This document shows, piece by piece, positions 37,582 to 46,918 of a DNA stretch of 64,000 bases. The translations under genes were made by a program, and so were the position numbers. The notes beneath the pieces were generated by a model. It was not told where the DNA came from, did not search any database, and saw only the letters and a list, made by a program, of their open reading frames with translations. The stretch is from Neobacillus nitrireducens (GTDB taxonomy: Bacteria > Bacillota > Bacilli > Bacillales > Cytobacillaceae), in the NCBI RefSeq assembly GCF_030915405.1, contig NZ_CP133262.1:4431001-4495000 (forward strand), in the 5' to 3' direction. Every line of letters starts with the position of its first letter. The first letter of the stretch is position 1.

Positions 37582-38898
37582 TTGTCTCAGGAGAATCAAT
37601 CGTGCCTACGATTTTCTTTGGAGGAGTCATTGTGGTTTAGAAAAGGACAGGAAGTCGAAGAGCTTGTTTCCATTTCTCTAGACCCGGACATTACAATCCA
37701 GGAAAACGATCAGTACGTAACCATAAGAGGTTCGCTCGAACTCACTGGCGAATATAAAAGTTACGAACCTAATAATGAAAATGAAGATGAAGGTGTAACA
37801 TCCCAAAAGTTTGTGGAGAGGGTCGATGCACAAGAGGGAGGAACCTGTGAATTTTCACATCGATTCCCAGTTGATATCACCATTCCAAATAATCGGATTC
37901 AAAGTATCTACGATATCGATGTCCTCGTCGAATCCTTTGATTATTCGATTCCTGAGCGCAGCTGTCTTAAGCTAGCAGCTGACCTGACCATTAGCGGCCT
38001 ATATGGAACTGAGCAGCAACAACAGAAAGAGCAACAACCGCAGGATGAAGCTGTGGAAATTGAGGTGATCTCTCGTACGGATCTTGAGAACGTAGACGAA
38101 GATGCCGAGGAAATTGAAGTGGAACTAGCATCGGTTCAAAGTAATTACCAGGATAATTTCTTGTTTGAAGCTGAAGCAAGAAAGCCTCAAGAAGAAGAGA
38201 GTGTGGAAATTTTACCGAAATTTCCGACCTTCAATTATCAACCACAGGAAGACGCAGAGGAAGAATCTAACCAGCCATCATGGGAATATGAAGAAGCAAG
38301 AAGTGAATCTAACCAACCATCATGGGAATACGAAGAAGCAAGAAGTGAATCTAACCAGCCATCATGGGAATACGAAGAAGCAAGAACCGAATCCAACCAG
38401 CATTCATTGGATTTCGAAGAGGTAAAAAACGAGCCTAAACAGCCTTCATTGGATTTCGAAGAGGTAAGAAAAGAGCCCAAACAACCTTCATGGAATTTCC
38501 AACAAGCAAGAAGTGAGGGAAGCCAGTCAGAAGCGGCACCACAGCAAGTTACAGAAGTGGAGCCAACCCCCACTCCGACTGTTCAGTTTGAAGAGGAAGT
38601 TCATGAAGTCGAGGAAAGTTCCTCACACGAAGAGGCACCACCAAAGAATGTGAAAAAGAAAAAAGCACCTAAAAAGAAAAGCATGACATTAACTGAATTT
38701 TTCGCTCGGAAGGATGAAAGCTCTGCTCAGGCAAAAGTAAAAGTTTGTATCGTCCAAAAGGGTGATACCGTTAACAGCGTGGCAGACCGATATGATGTTT
38801 CAATTCAAAACCTTCTTCGTGTCAACAATCTTGAACTTAGTCAAGATATATTTGAAGGTCAAGTATTATATATCCCAAACAGCATGGCAAAAAAATAA
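37582..38898 (+). CDS. spoVID: Spore coat morphogenetic protein SpoVID
   Basis: Directs coat encasement around the forespore by binding SafA and other coat proteins. The N-terminal domain (about 8-142) matches SpoVID: CLRFSLEESLWFRKGQEVEELVSISLDPDI. A long acidic linker contains six tandem 14-residue repeats (about 230-313). A basic patch KNVKKKKAPKKKSMT precedes the conserved LTEFFARK segment. A C-terminal LysM domain (about 389-434, VQKGDTVNSVADRYDVSIQNLLRVNNL) probably binds peptidoglycan or lipid II. TTG 37582 follows AAAGGAGGAG. Linker length is expected to vary between strains. Confidence 0.93.
   Translation: MSQENQSCLRFSLEESLWFRKGQEVEELVSISLDPDITIQENDQYVTIRGSLELTGEYKSYEPNNENEDEGVTSQKFVERVDAQEGGTCEFSHRFPVDITIPNNRIQSIYDIDVLVESFDYSIPERSCLKLAADLTISGLYGTEQQQQKEQQPQDEAVEIEVISRTDLENVDEDAEEIEVELASVQSNYQDNFLFEAEARKPQEEESVEILPKFPTFNYQPQEDAEEESNQPSWEYEEARSESNQPSWEYEEARSESNQPSWEYEEARTESNQHSLDFEEVKNEPKQPSLDFEEVRKEPKQPSWNFQQARSEGSQSEAAPQQVTEVEPTPTPTVQFEEEVHEVEESSSHEEAPPKNVKKKKAPKKKSMTLTEFFARKDESSAQAKVKVCIVQKGDTVNSVADRYDVSIQNLLRVNNLELSQDIFEGQVLYIPNSMAKK
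38269..38520 (+). repeat. 42-bp tandem repeat within spoVID
   Basis: Six units of 42 bp encode NQPSWEYEEARSES or variants. Units 1-3 are nearly identical; units 4-6 have diverged to SLDFEEV and SWNFQQA forms. Recent expansion of the first three is the simplest reading. Confidence 0.88.
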
Positions 38899-38908
38899 TA
38901 TAAAAGGA

Positions 38909-38945
38909 TGAGCGGGTTACTTTGACCTGCTCACCTTCTTTTTAA
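38909..38945 (+). terminator. Terminator after spoVID
   Basis: TGAGCGGGT (38909-38917) pairs with ACCTGCTCA (38925-38933), one G-T pair, followed by CCTTCTTTTT. Confidence 0.72.
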
Positions 38946-39021
38946 GACCGCCCAAGTGCACTAAAAGGGCGATTACGCTTTAATTGACACAAGAATGTAT
39001 AGGTATTTGAACATAGATTAC

Positions 39022-39167
39022 TGTCTAGCTCCATCGCCCAGCGTCTAGTGGACTTCGCTCTTCTCCCTACGATAAGTCAACATCGGATCGCTAACACTCT
39101 CCGTGTTTCCTTTATCTCAGTCGAAGCGCTCCAGTCCATACGCCGCTAACCGGGCGATTACGCTTTA
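39022..39167 (-). repeat. Dispersed repeat, copy B (~146 bp, inverted relative to copy A)
   Basis: Read on the minus strand it aligns almost without gaps to 30005-30152, sharing AGCGGCGTATGG, CTGAGATAAAGGAAACACG and GATGTTGACTTATCGTAGGG. It separates spoVID from ysxE. A 19-bp direct repeat, GGGCGATTACGCTTTAATT, occurs at its right end (39152-39170) and again at 38967-38985, suggesting a truncated neighbour copy. The 294-bp gap holds nothing else visible. Confidence 0.88.
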
Positions 39168-39192
39168 ATTATTGAAAGTGAGTTGAGTTCTC

Positions 39193-40239
39193 GTGAGTAA
39201 CTCGAATCATATTGAAACAATTACACCCATCTTAAAAAATTACCTTGTCGAGCCTTATTTTGTGGAGGATTTCGGCAGTGTCCTAAAGGTTTATTCAAAC
39301 AAAGGGAATTTTGCTTTAAAAAAAATCGATCCCAAGACCGGGACTGACTTCATTCGCCATGTTCATCTTCTGTACCAAAAGGGGTATAACCGCATTGTCC
39401 CTATTTACCCGACGATGGACGGCAGGTATGCGGTCTTGCACAACGAGTATCTTTATTATTTAATGCCGTGGATGTCGAATGAGCAGAAGGAAGACCGTCA
39501 GCAAAAAAACCATCAGCTCTTTCGTGAACTCGCACGTCTTCATACCCTTTCCGCTAAAGAAATTGAAATGAACAAAGAAGAACGAACCGAGCATTATGAA
39601 AAGACGATACAACAGCATGAAAAGCAACAGGAATTCCTTGATGGCTTCATCGACGAATGTGAAAAAAAGACCTATATGTCGCCGTTCGAATTGTTATATT
39701 GCCTCTATTACAATGAAATCAGCCAAGCGCTCAGGTTTTCGAAAACGAAATTTGAAGAATGGTATGAAAAAACAAAGGATAACGAAAAGGCCCGTATGGT
39801 CATTACGCACGGGAAATTGTCATCCGAGCATTTCTTGTACGATGACAAAGGATATGGCTTTTTTATCAACTTTGAGAATGCTCGTTATGGCTCACCTATA
39901 CATGACCTCCTGCCATATTTATCACGTGCCTTAAATACCAATCCGAAGCGAAGCGACACAGCGATTGACTGGGTATATCACTATTTTAAATACTTTCCGT
40001 TTAAAGAAGATGAAAAGTTATTATTCTACAGCTATTTAGCACTTCCAATTCCCATTATCCAAGTCGCAGAAAGTTACTACCGAAAGTCTCGTCCAAAGAA
40101 TGAATTAAAATATGTCCGTCAGCTGCAGCACCGCTACTGGCATTTGAAAAACTCCGAGTATGTCGTAATGAGAATGACCGAAATGGATGCCCAAGCTGCC
40201 GCAGCCGCAGCAGCAAAAGAAGGAGCCCAGCCGCAGTAG
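39193..40239 (+). CDS. ysxE: Spore coat protein YsxE (CotS-family kinase-like)
   Basis: The 348-residue protein has the aminoglycoside-phosphotransferase/CotS-like fold: LKVYSNKGNFALKKI (ATP-lysine region), YYLMPWM, and a modified catalytic loop VITHGKLSSEHFLYDDKGYGFFINFENARYGSPIHDL where classical kinases have HGDLxxxN and IDFD. The catalytic aspartate positions are altered, so it may be structural. It follows spoVID as in B. subtilis. The GTG start has only a weak ribosome site. The C-terminus ends in an alanine run, AQAAAAAAAKEG, partly within the terminator stem. Confidence 0.87.
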   Translation: MSNSNHIETITPILKNYLVEPYFVEDFGSVLKVYSNKGNFALKKIDPKTGTDFIRHVHLLYQKGYNRIVPIYPTMDGRYAVLHNEYLYYLMPWMSNEQKEDRQQKNHQLFRELARLHTLSAKEIEMNKEERTEHYEKTIQQHEKQQEFLDGFIDECEKKTYMSPFELLYCLYYNEISQALRFSKTKFEEWYEKTKDNEKARMVITHGKLSSEHFLYDDKGYGFFINFENARYGSPIHDLLPYLSRALNTNPKRSDTAIDWVYHYFKYFPFKEDEKLLFYSYLALPIPIIQVAESYYRKSRPKNELKYVRQLQHRYWHLKNSEYVVMRMTEMDAQAAAAAAAKEGAQPQ

Positions 40240-40261
40240 TCATCTGCAAAATGGGCTCCTT
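40220..40261. terminator. Terminator overlapping the end of ysxE, probably bidirectional
   Basis: AAGGAGCCCA (40220-40229) pairs with TGGGCTCCTT (40252-40261); an inner GCAG/CTGC helix is possible. The left arm is coding sequence of ysxE and the right arm overlaps the stop region of the convergent small gene. Confidence 0.65.
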
Positions 40262-40451
40262 AAACGATTTCAAAATATAGTGATACCGCGATTGCTACAA
40301 AAACCGTTAACAACAATATATCAATGAACGTAGGTATGATTAGTGTTCGAAGAAATTGAAAGATAACAAAAGGAATAATTAATTGACCACAAACTCTTCG
40401 ACAAGTCCTAAACCAGGGTTGGAATTTAAATTTATTGAAATTTCTCTTCAC
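40260..40451 (-). CDS. Small hypothetical membrane protein (63 aa)
   Basis: Reads from GTG (complement of 40449-40451) with GGGGGG 7 bp upstream. The N-terminus is basic (MKRNFNKFKFQPWFRTCRRVCGQ) and the rest hydrophobic (LIIPFVIFQFLRTLIIPTFIDILLLTVFVAIAVSLYFEIV), giving one long or two short membrane helices. I believe similar proteins occur near valS in other Bacillaceae but cannot verify that. Function unknown. It is convergent with ysxE. Confidence 0.62.
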   Translation of the reverse strand: MKRNFNKFKFQPWFRTCRRVCGQLIIPFVIFQFLRTLIIPTFIDILLLTVFVAIAVSLYFEIV

Positions 40452-40556
40452 CCGACAACCCCCCTCATTATTTAATTTATGTATATTCCACAAGTGCGGA
40501 GAAATCTCCAAAAACTATACATATAGTATAAAAAATAAAAAAAATGGTTATCATTA

Positions 40557-40586
40557 TTGACGTCAAACCCTTTTTTTCGGTAGTAT
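40557..40586 (+). promoter_or_regulatory. sigma-A promoter of valS
   Basis: TTGACG (40557-40562) and TAGTAT (40581-40586), spacing 18 bp, precede the T-box leader. Confidence 0.6.
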
Positions 40587-40606
40587 TACAATATAATTTA
40601 ATTACA

Positions 40607-40860
40607 AAAGCAACGACAGGGAAGAGTACGATGTCAACCTGCTTCAAGAGAGGGAAATCACTAGCTGGAAGATTTCCTAAGCAGAAAGTCGGAAGGTCGC
40701 CCATGAGCTTCTTCTGCGAACGGATTTAAAAGATCCTATTAGTTGAAGACGGACTAAATCCGTTATTTACATAAGTGCCAATCAGTTTTTTGATTGGAAA
40801 AAAGGTGGTACCGCGAAGCAAACTCCATTCGTCCTTTTATGACGAATGGGGTTTTTATTA
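40607..40860 (+). promoter_or_regulatory. T-box riboswitch of valS
   Basis: The T-box sequence AAGGTGGTACCGCG is at 40802-40815; its TGGT bulge suits a tRNA with discriminator A, as in tRNA-Val. Stem I elements include the GGGAAGAGTA block at 40619-40627 and the CTGCTT/AAGCAG helix. A GTC triplet at 40688-40690 is a possible valine specifier, but I could not confirm its loop. The terminator is CCATTCGTC (40825-40833)/GACGAATGG (40841-40849) followed by GGTTTTT. Uncharged tRNA-Val should favour the antiterminator and allow valS transcription. Confidence 0.93.
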
Positions 40861-40890
40861 TGGAAAAGGAAACAAAGGAGGAATTTTTAA

Positions 40891-43533
40891 ATGGAAACAA
40901 AGGAATTAACAATGCCTACGAAATACGACCCGCAAACGATTGAAAAAGGTCGTTATGAATGGTGGCTTAAAGGTAAGTTTTTTGAAGCTAAAAATGATGA
41001 GGGCAAAGAGCCCTACACAGTTGTTATCCCGCCGCCGAACGTAACCGGGAGACTTCATTTAGGTCATGCCTGGGATACCACGCTACAAGACATCGTAACT
41101 CGAATGAAACGGATGCAGGGGTATGATGTTCTCTGGTTACCGGGGATGGACCATGCGGGGATTGCAACCCAAGCGAAGGTGGAAGAAAAACTTCGCAGCG
41201 AAGGTAAAAGTCGCTACGATTTAGGACGAGAAAAATTCGTTGAGGAAACATGGAAGTGGAAGGAAGAGTATGCGTCCCATATCCGTCAGCAGTGGTCGAA
41301 ACTTGGTTTAGGCTTAGATTACAGCCGCGAACGTTTCACGCTTGATGAGGGCTTATCTGATGCGGTTAAAGAGGTGTTTGTTACCCTTTATAAAAAAGGT
41401 CTCATCTACCGCGGCGAATATATTATTAACTGGGATCCGTCCACTAAAACAGCTCTCTCAGATATCGAAGTAATTTATAAAGATGTTCAAGGTGGATTTT
41501 ATCATATGAGTTATCCACTTGCCGATGGTTCTGGACATATCGAGGTTGCAACGACTCGTCCAGAAACGATGCTTGGTGATACTGCGGTTGCCGTTCACCC
41601 AGAAGACGATCGTTACAAGCACCTGATTGGTAAAACGGTCATTCTGCCAATCGTTGGCCGTGAAATTCCAATCGTAGGCGATGATTATGTCGATATGGAC
41701 TTCGGATCTGGTGCCGTAAAAATTACTCCTGCTCATGACCCGAACGATTTTGAAGTGGGTAATCGTCATAATCTAGAGCGAGTTCTTGTTATGAACGAAG
41801 ACGGTTCGATGAATGATAAAGCCGGCAAGTATAAAGGACTAGACCGTTTTGAATGCCGTAAGCAAATCGTCAAAGACCTGCAGGAGCAAGGCGTACTTTT
41901 CAAAATTGAAGAGCATCCACACTCCGTAGGTCACTCTGAACGTAGCGGTGCCGTTGTTGAACCATACCTATCAACTCAATGGTTTGTTAAAATGCAGCCG
42001 CTCGCCGATGAAGCGATTGCCTTACAAAACAAAGAAGAAAAAGTAAACTTTGTCCCTGATCGTTTCGAAAAAACGTACCTTCGCTGGATGGAAAATATCC
42101 GTGATTGGTGTATTTCAAGACAGCTTTGGTGGGGGCACCGTATTCCAGCTTGGTACCACAAGCAAACAGGTGAGATATATGTGGGTACAGAAGCACCGGC
42201 AGATGCTGAAAACTGGGAACAGGATAAAGATGTCCTTGATACATGGTTCAGCTCCGCTCTGTGGCCTTTTTCAACGATGGGTTGGCCAAATACAGAAGCA
42301 GCCGATTTCAAACGTTACTTCCCAACCGATGTATTAGTAACAGGCTATGATATCATCTTCTTCTGGGTATCGAGAATGATTTTCCAAAGCATCGAGTTTA
42401 CAGGTGAACGTCCATTTAAAGATGTGCTCATCCATGGTCTCGTTCGTGATGAACAAGGACGTAAAATGAGTAAGTCACTAGGTAACGGCGTAGACCCAAT
42501 GGATGTCATCGAAAAGTACGGCGCCGATGCGTTAAGATATTTCCTTTCAACGGGAAGTTCACCAGGTCAGGATTTACGTTTTAGCTTTGAAAAAGTAGAA
42601 TCGACTTGGAACTTTGCTAATAAAATTTGGAATGCTTCCCGGTTTGCGTTAATGAACATGGACGGTATGACTTACGAAGAGATTGATTTCAGCGGAGAAA
42701 AATCGGTTGCCGACAAATGGATTCTAACGCGCTTAAATGAAACAATTGAACATGTAACAAGACTTTCGGACCGTTATGAATTTGGTGAAGTGGGTCGTGC
42801 CCTTTACAACTTCATCTGGGATGACTTCTGTGATTGGTATATTGAAATGGCGAAATTGCCGTTATATGGTGAAGATGAAGCAGCGAAGAAAACAACTCGT
42901 TCGATTCTTGCTCATGTTTTAGATCAAACGATGCGTTTATTGCATCCATTCATGCCATTTATCACCGAGGAAATTTGGCAAAACCTTCCACATAAAGGGG
43001 AGTCAATTACAACTGCAGCATGGCCTGAAGTTAATCCAGCACTATCTGACGATCAAGCGGCCCAAGAAATGAAACTGCTCGTAGAAATGATTCGTTCCGT
43101 TCGGAATATTCGTGCTGAAGTAAATACGCCAATGAGTAAGAAAATCAAAATGCTTGTCAAAGCAAAGGATGAAACAATTCTCAAATCGATTGAGAATAAC
43201 CGCAGCTATATTGAACGCTTCTGTAATCCAGAAGAATTACAAATGGGTGTTGCACTGGAAACTCCTGAAAAAGCAATGACTGCGGTAATCACTGGCTTAG
43301 AGATTATCCTTCCGCTTGAAGGCTTAATTAACATTGACGAAGAAATTGCTCGTCTCGAAAAAGAATTTGAACGTTTGAATAAAGAAGTCGATAGAGTTCA
43401 AAAGAAATTAAGCAACGAAGGCTTCATGAAAAAGGCACCAGAAAGTGTTGTAGCTGAAGAGCGTGCCAAAGAAAATGATTACCGCGAGAAGAGAGCAATC
43501 GTCGAAGCGCGAATTAAAGAATTAAGAGGATAA
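40891..43533 (+). CDS. valS: Valyl-tRNA synthetase
   Basis: A class I synthetase of 880 residues, the Bacillus length. The HIGH signature is [15 protein letters not shown] (about 47-61), the editing domain contains [17 protein letters not shown], and the KMSKS loop is [17 protein letters not shown]. The C-terminal coiled coil (about 810-878, [24 protein letters not shown]) is typical of ValRS. AAAGGAGGAA precedes ATG 40891. It is followed 30 bp later by folC. Confidence 0.97.
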   Translation: METKELTMPTKYDPQTIEKGRYEWWLKGKFFEAKNDEGKEPYTVVIPPPNVTGRLHLGHAWDTTLQDIVTRMKRMQGYDVLWLPGMDHAGIATQAKVEEKLRSEGKSRYDLGREKFVEETWKWKEEYASHIRQQWSKLGLGLDYSRERFTLDEGLSDAVKEVFVTLYKKGLIYRGEYIINWDPSTKTALSDIEVIYKDVQGGFYHMSYPLADGSGHIEVATTRPETMLGDTAVAVHPEDDRYKHLIGKTVILPIVGREIPIVGDDYVDMDFGSGAVKITPAHDPNDFEVGNRHNLERVLVMNEDGSMNDKAGKYKGLDRFECRKQIVKDLQEQGVLFKIEEHPHSVGHSERSGAVVEPYLSTQWFVKMQPLADEAIALQNKEEKVNFVPDRFEKTYLRWMENIRDWCISRQLWWGHRIPAWYHKQTGEIYVGTEAPADAENWEQDKDVLDTWFSSALWPFSTMGWPNTEAADFKRYFPTDVLVTGYDIIFFWVSRMIFQSIEFTGERPFKDVLIHGLVRDEQGRKMSKSLGNGVDPMDVIEKYGADALRYFLSTGSSPGQDLRFSFEKVESTWNFANKIWNASRFALMNMDGMTYEEIDFSGEKSVADKWILTRLNETIEHVTRLSDRYEFGEVGRALYNFIWDDFCDWYIEMAKLPLYGEDEAAKKTTRSILAHVLDQTMRLLHPFMPFITEEIWQNLPHKGESITTAAWPEVNPALSDDQAAQEMKLLVEMIRSVRNIRAEVNTPMSKKIKMLVKAKDETILKSIENNRSYIERFCNPEELQMGVALETPEKAMTAVITGLEIILPLEGLINIDEEIARLEKEFERLNKEVDRVQKKLSNEGFMKKAPESVVAEERAKENDYREKRAIVEARIKELRG

Positions 43534-43563
43534 ACAAAACAAAAAGGTGAGGTGAGTCCAGCA

Positions 43564-44934
43564 ATGGATTTGTCTCATCTTTTAATCATACCAAAAGATG
43601 GGGTGTCACGTATGTTTACTACCTATAAAGAAGCCCTTGAATGGATCCATGCAAGGTTAAGACTTGGAATAAAGCCTGGTTTAAAGCGGATGGAATGGAT
43701 GATGGACAAGCTTGGCCATCCAGAAACGAAAATGAAGACAGTTCATATTGGCGGTACCAATGGCAAAGGCTCAACTGTAACCTTTCTCCGTTCGATTCTT
43801 GAAGCAGGTGGGTATACAGTTGGTACCTTTACCTCGCCCTATATTGAACAGTTCAACGAACGAATCAGTGTCAACGGAAAAGCGATAACGGATGAAGAAT
43901 TGCTCCAATTAGCAAATGTCATTCGCCCCTTGGCGGACGAATTAGAGGAAACCGAACTTGGCGGGCCAACCGAGTTTGAAGTAATTACCGCCATGGCATT
44001 CCATTATTTCGCCACGATGAACCAAGTAGACATTATCATTTTTGAAGTAGGTTTAGGCGGTCGATTTGATTCCACAAATATCATTCAACCGTTAGCTAGT
44101 ATCATTACGAACATTGGACTTGATCACACGAACATCCTTGGTACCACCTATGCGGAAATTGCGTTTGAAAAAGCAGGGATTATCAAAGAGAACACCGCTA
44201 TTTTTACAGCTGTCAAACATCCGGATGCGCTTAAGGTCATTGAGGAACAAGCCGAAAAGAGGAAGGCACCTCTTTACCGCCTAAATCAGGAATTATCGAT
44301 TAGTGGCCATCAATCCCAAGTAAAAGGCGAAGTCTTTAATGTTATCACTCCATTTCAACCAATCAACCAACTGGAAATCAACATGATCGGTCAGCATCAA
44401 ACGGAAAATGCAGCCCTTGCCGTAATTGCCGCCCAATTTTTAAATCAAAAGGGGTCATTCCTTCTCTCTGACCAAGCAATTAGAACCGGTTTAAAAAAGG
44501 CGTACTGGCCAGGCAGATTTGAAATTCTTTCTGAAAACCCTCTTGTGATCATTGATGGGGCCCATAATGAAGAAGGGATAACAGCGCTAACTCACGAATT
44601 AACAACTAGATACCAAAATCGCCAGATTCAGCTTGTATTTGCGGCGTTAACGGATAAAAAGCTCGATCAAATGATTGTCAAGTTGGATAAAATAGCGGCC
44701 CAAATTACCTTTGTTAGCTTTGATTTTCCGCGTGCGGCTAAAGCGGAACAATTACTCAACATTAGTCAATCACAGAATAAACTATCCGTCGATGACTGGG
44801 GTCCCTATCTAATAGAAGAAATCCAAAACCTAGAACACAACAGCATGTTAGTCATAACGGGTTCCCTTTATTTTATTTCAGAGGTAAAACCATTTTTGAC
44901 TAACTATTTGAAAAATAAGATAACTTCTCTATGA
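43564..44934 (+). CDS. folC: Folylpolyglutamate/dihydrofolate synthase
   Basis: Adds glutamate to folates. Motifs are the ATP loop HIGGTNGKGSTVTFLRSIL, TFTSPYIEQFNERISVNG, FEVGLGGRFDSTNI, NIGLDHTNILG and the C-terminal IIDGAHNEEGI. Starts compete: ATG 43564 follows AAGGTGAGGTGAG (456 residues), GTG 43552 lies in that site, and ATG 43612 (MFTTYKEALEWIHARL, 440 residues) matches the B. subtilis N-terminus. In B. subtilis the next gene is comC; here it is a cyclase and pilus locus. Confidence 0.94.
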   Translation: MDLSHLLIIPKDGVSRMFTTYKEALEWIHARLRLGIKPGLKRMEWMMDKLGHPETKMKTVHIGGTNGKGSTVTFLRSILEAGGYTVGTFTSPYIEQFNERISVNGKAITDEELLQLANVIRPLADELEETELGGPTEFEVITAMAFHYFATMNQVDIIIFEVGLGGRFDSTNIIQPLASIITNIGLDHTNILGTTYAEIAFEKAGIIKENTAIFTAVKHPDALKVIEEQAEKRKAPLYRLNQELSISGHQSQVKGEVFNVITPFQPINQLEINMIGQHQTENAALAVIAAQFLNQKGSFLLSDQAIRTGLKKAYWPGRFEILSENPLVIIDGAHNEEGITALTHELTTRYQNRQIQLVFAALTDKKLDQMIVKLDKIAAQITFVSFDFPRAAKAEQLLNISQSQNKLSVDDWGPYLIEEIQNLEHNSMLVITGSLYFISEVKPFLTNYLKNKITSL

Positions 44935-44994
44935 CAAGGTATTTTTATCATGATAAAATAATGATACCTAACTAAGAAAGAGAGGGGGGTAAGC

Positions 44995-46710
44995 ATGAAA
45001 GTAAAACCGCACATTAAGAGGTTAATTGTTCTTACCTGGATTTTTTTCGTTCCTGTGGGAACCTGGTTAGTCTATAAGGCTTATCCACCCAATCTCTCTG
45101 GGCAATGGTTAGATATTTTTGCCTTTTTGCTGTTAACCTGCGTGGTTGCAACGATGCCAATTGTCATAAATGAAATGTTTATCTTTTTAATCCAATGGGT
45201 GGCGCTTGCTACCTTTTTACATTTTGGTTTATTTGTTGAAATTATTTTTGCACAAATAGCTGTAGTGGTTTTACTTCTCAAGATGAGGATTCTTCGTAAA
45301 GGTGAATTATACCGCCTCCCAGTTAACTTGAATATGTTCTTTATCGTTTCCGTAACGAGCGGGATGGTCTATTACTTGCTTGGTGGACAGGCTGGCCCTA
45401 ACTTTGAATACGACACCAAGTCATTATGGCTTGCTATTCTTTATGCAGTGGTAAGTTATTCGATGAACCAAATCATTGTTTCTTTCAATCTCTATTTTAT
45501 CTATAAAAGCAAGGTATCCTATTTTGGAAAGGATTTCATTGTTGAGACAATTACAACCTTCATCACCTTCCCGATTGGTTTGGTGCTGTATATTCTCTAT
45601 AATCAGTTCGGAATCTTAGCCGTCCTGTTTGTCGGTATCCCGTTTGTCAGTTTATCAATGATATTTAGACTCTATTATTCAAGTGAAAAAATAAATGAAT
45701 ATTTACAAAAGGCTGCAGAGATTGGCCATCAAATGGCCGAGCGCTTGAAGGTCGATGACGTGGTAGATCTGTTAATTCAGAAGTTAAGTGAAATGCTCCC
45801 GGTTGATTATGCTTATATTTTCGAAGTAACTAAGAATGATGAACTTCAATTGGTTCGAGGGATTGAAAGTGGCTTCCCCAATGATTTACCATCTGTGAAG
45901 AAAAATGAAGGAATAAGCGGGATGGTATGGGGCGAGCAAAAGACCTTCTTATTTTCAGCCAGAAAAGGGTGGCGCCAGTATGCAAACGGCCATATCCCTG
46001 ATGACGCTGAGAGTATCCTAGGTGTACCAATCGTTCGAAGCAAAAAAGTAATTGGAGTATTATTACTGGCTTCGAAGCGAAAGCGTGCTTTTGAAAAATT
46101 CCAGCTGATGATTATCGACATCCTGTGTTCCCACTTTGCCGTTGCGATAGAGAATGCAAAGCATTATAAACTGACAAAAATGCAAAGTGAACACTGCTCA
46201 CTAACCAAACTATATAATTATCGCTATTTTGAAAATCTGCTAACCGAGGAATTTGAAAAACTAATGCAATTTGAGCGCAAACAGCTTTCGTTAATTATTC
46301 TTGATATTGACCACTTTAAAGCAGTTAACGATACCTATGGACACCAAAGTGGAAATGAAATCCTCGTTGAACTGTCTAGCAGGCTAAGTAAATTGGTTGG
46401 AGGCCGTGGTACGGTAGCGCGTTATGGCGGGGAAGAATTCGTCATTCTCTTACCTGATACAGCAAAAGAAGATGCCTACCAAATCGCCGAACAAATTAGG
46501 CAAATGATATCCAATTGGCCATTTACCATCAAACAATCATTAGATTTAGAAAAAATACAGAAGGTAATGATTACAGCTTCGATTGGTGTGGCGACAGCAC
46601 CTGAGGATGCGGAAGATGCGCTTGCGTTAATACGACATGCAGATCGAGCGCTTTATGTTGGGGCAAAACGAGCTGGTAGGAATCGGGTGGCGGAGTATTC
46701 GTCGTGTTAA
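44995..46710 (+). CDS. Membrane diguanylate cyclase, TM-GAF-GGDEF
   Basis: The 571-residue protein has about six membrane helices in its first 230 residues, a GAF domain (about 240-390: LKVDDVVDLLIQKLSEMLPVDYAYIF to FAVAIENAKHYKL) and a GGDEF domain (about 400-568). The active motif is ARYGGEEFVILLP, with LIILDIDHFKAVNDTYGHQSGNEIL for metal and substrate binding, so it should make c-di-GMP. The inhibitory RxxD site five residues before the motif is absent (GGRG instead). AGAGAGGGGGG precedes ATG 44995. It lies directly upstream of the type IV pilus genes, and PilB there carries a putative c-di-GMP-binding domain. Confidence 0.9.
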   Translation: MKVKPHIKRLIVLTWIFFVPVGTWLVYKAYPPNLSGQWLDIFAFLLLTCVVATMPIVINEMFIFLIQWVALATFLHFGLFVEIIFAQIAVVVLLLKMRILRKGELYRLPVNLNMFFIVSVTSGMVYYLLGGQAGPNFEYDTKSLWLAILYAVVSYSMNQIIVSFNLYFIYKSKVSYFGKDFIVETITTFITFPIGLVLYILYNQFGILAVLFVGIPFVSLSMIFRLYYSSEKINEYLQKAAEIGHQMAERLKVDDVVDLLIQKLSEMLPVDYAYIFEVTKNDELQLVRGIESGFPNDLPSVKKNEGISGMVWGEQKTFLFSARKGWRQYANGHIPDDAESILGVPIVRSKKVIGVLLLASKRKRAFEKFQLMIIDILCSHFAVAIENAKHYKLTKMQSEHCSLTKLYNYRYFENLLTEEFEKLMQFERKQLSLIILDIDHFKAVNDTYGHQSGNEILVELSSRLSKLVGGRGTVARYGGEEFVILLPDTAKEDAYQIAEQIRQMISNWPFTIKQSLDLEKIQKVMITASIGVATAPEDAEDALALIRHADRALYVGAKRAGRNRVAEYSSC

Positions 46711-46741
46711 AATTTTTTGATGAAAATTATTGATATGTAAA

Positions 46742-46770
46742 GGTCGATTCATACGAATCGACCATTTACT
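46742..46770 (+). terminator. Hairpin after the cyclase gene
   Basis: GGTCGATTC (46742-46750), loop ATAC, GAATCGACC (46755-46763). The following ATTTACTG is a poor T tract, so termination may be partial, allowing some readthrough into the pilus genes. Confidence 0.5.
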
Positions 46771-46812
46771 GTTGTTGGAGTAGAAATTAGAAATATTTTA
46801 AACTTTATGGAT

Positions 46813-46840
46813 TTGACATTACCTGATAAAATAGGACTAT
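46813..46840 (+). promoter_or_regulatory. Candidate sigma-A promoter of the type IV pilus locus
   Basis: A perfect TTGACA (46813-46818) is followed 16 bp later by GACTAT (46835-46840), a weak -10. It lies about 75 bp before the first pseudopilin start. No c-di-GMP riboswitch motif is seen in this leader. Confidence 0.4.
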
Positions 46841-46918
46841 TAAAAAGAAATTTTTGTATATTTTTCTGTGAATTTGTAGAATAATGGAATTATAGCTTGG
46901 GAGAGGGGGAGAAGGGTA

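Noticed and set aside
38238..38573. A 111-codon minus-strand frame with repeats opposite spoVID
   Set aside because: It mirrors the 42-bp repeats of spoVID on the other strand; shadow frame.
40477..40704. A 75-codon minus-strand frame across the valS promoter and T box
   Set aside because: It overlaps conserved regulatory RNA sequence and has no supporting start signal.
46711..46918. A c-di-GMP riboswitch before the pilus genes, as known in clostridia
   Set aside because: None of the conserved class I or class II c-di-GMP aptamer blocks are visible; only a hairpin and a candidate promoter are present.
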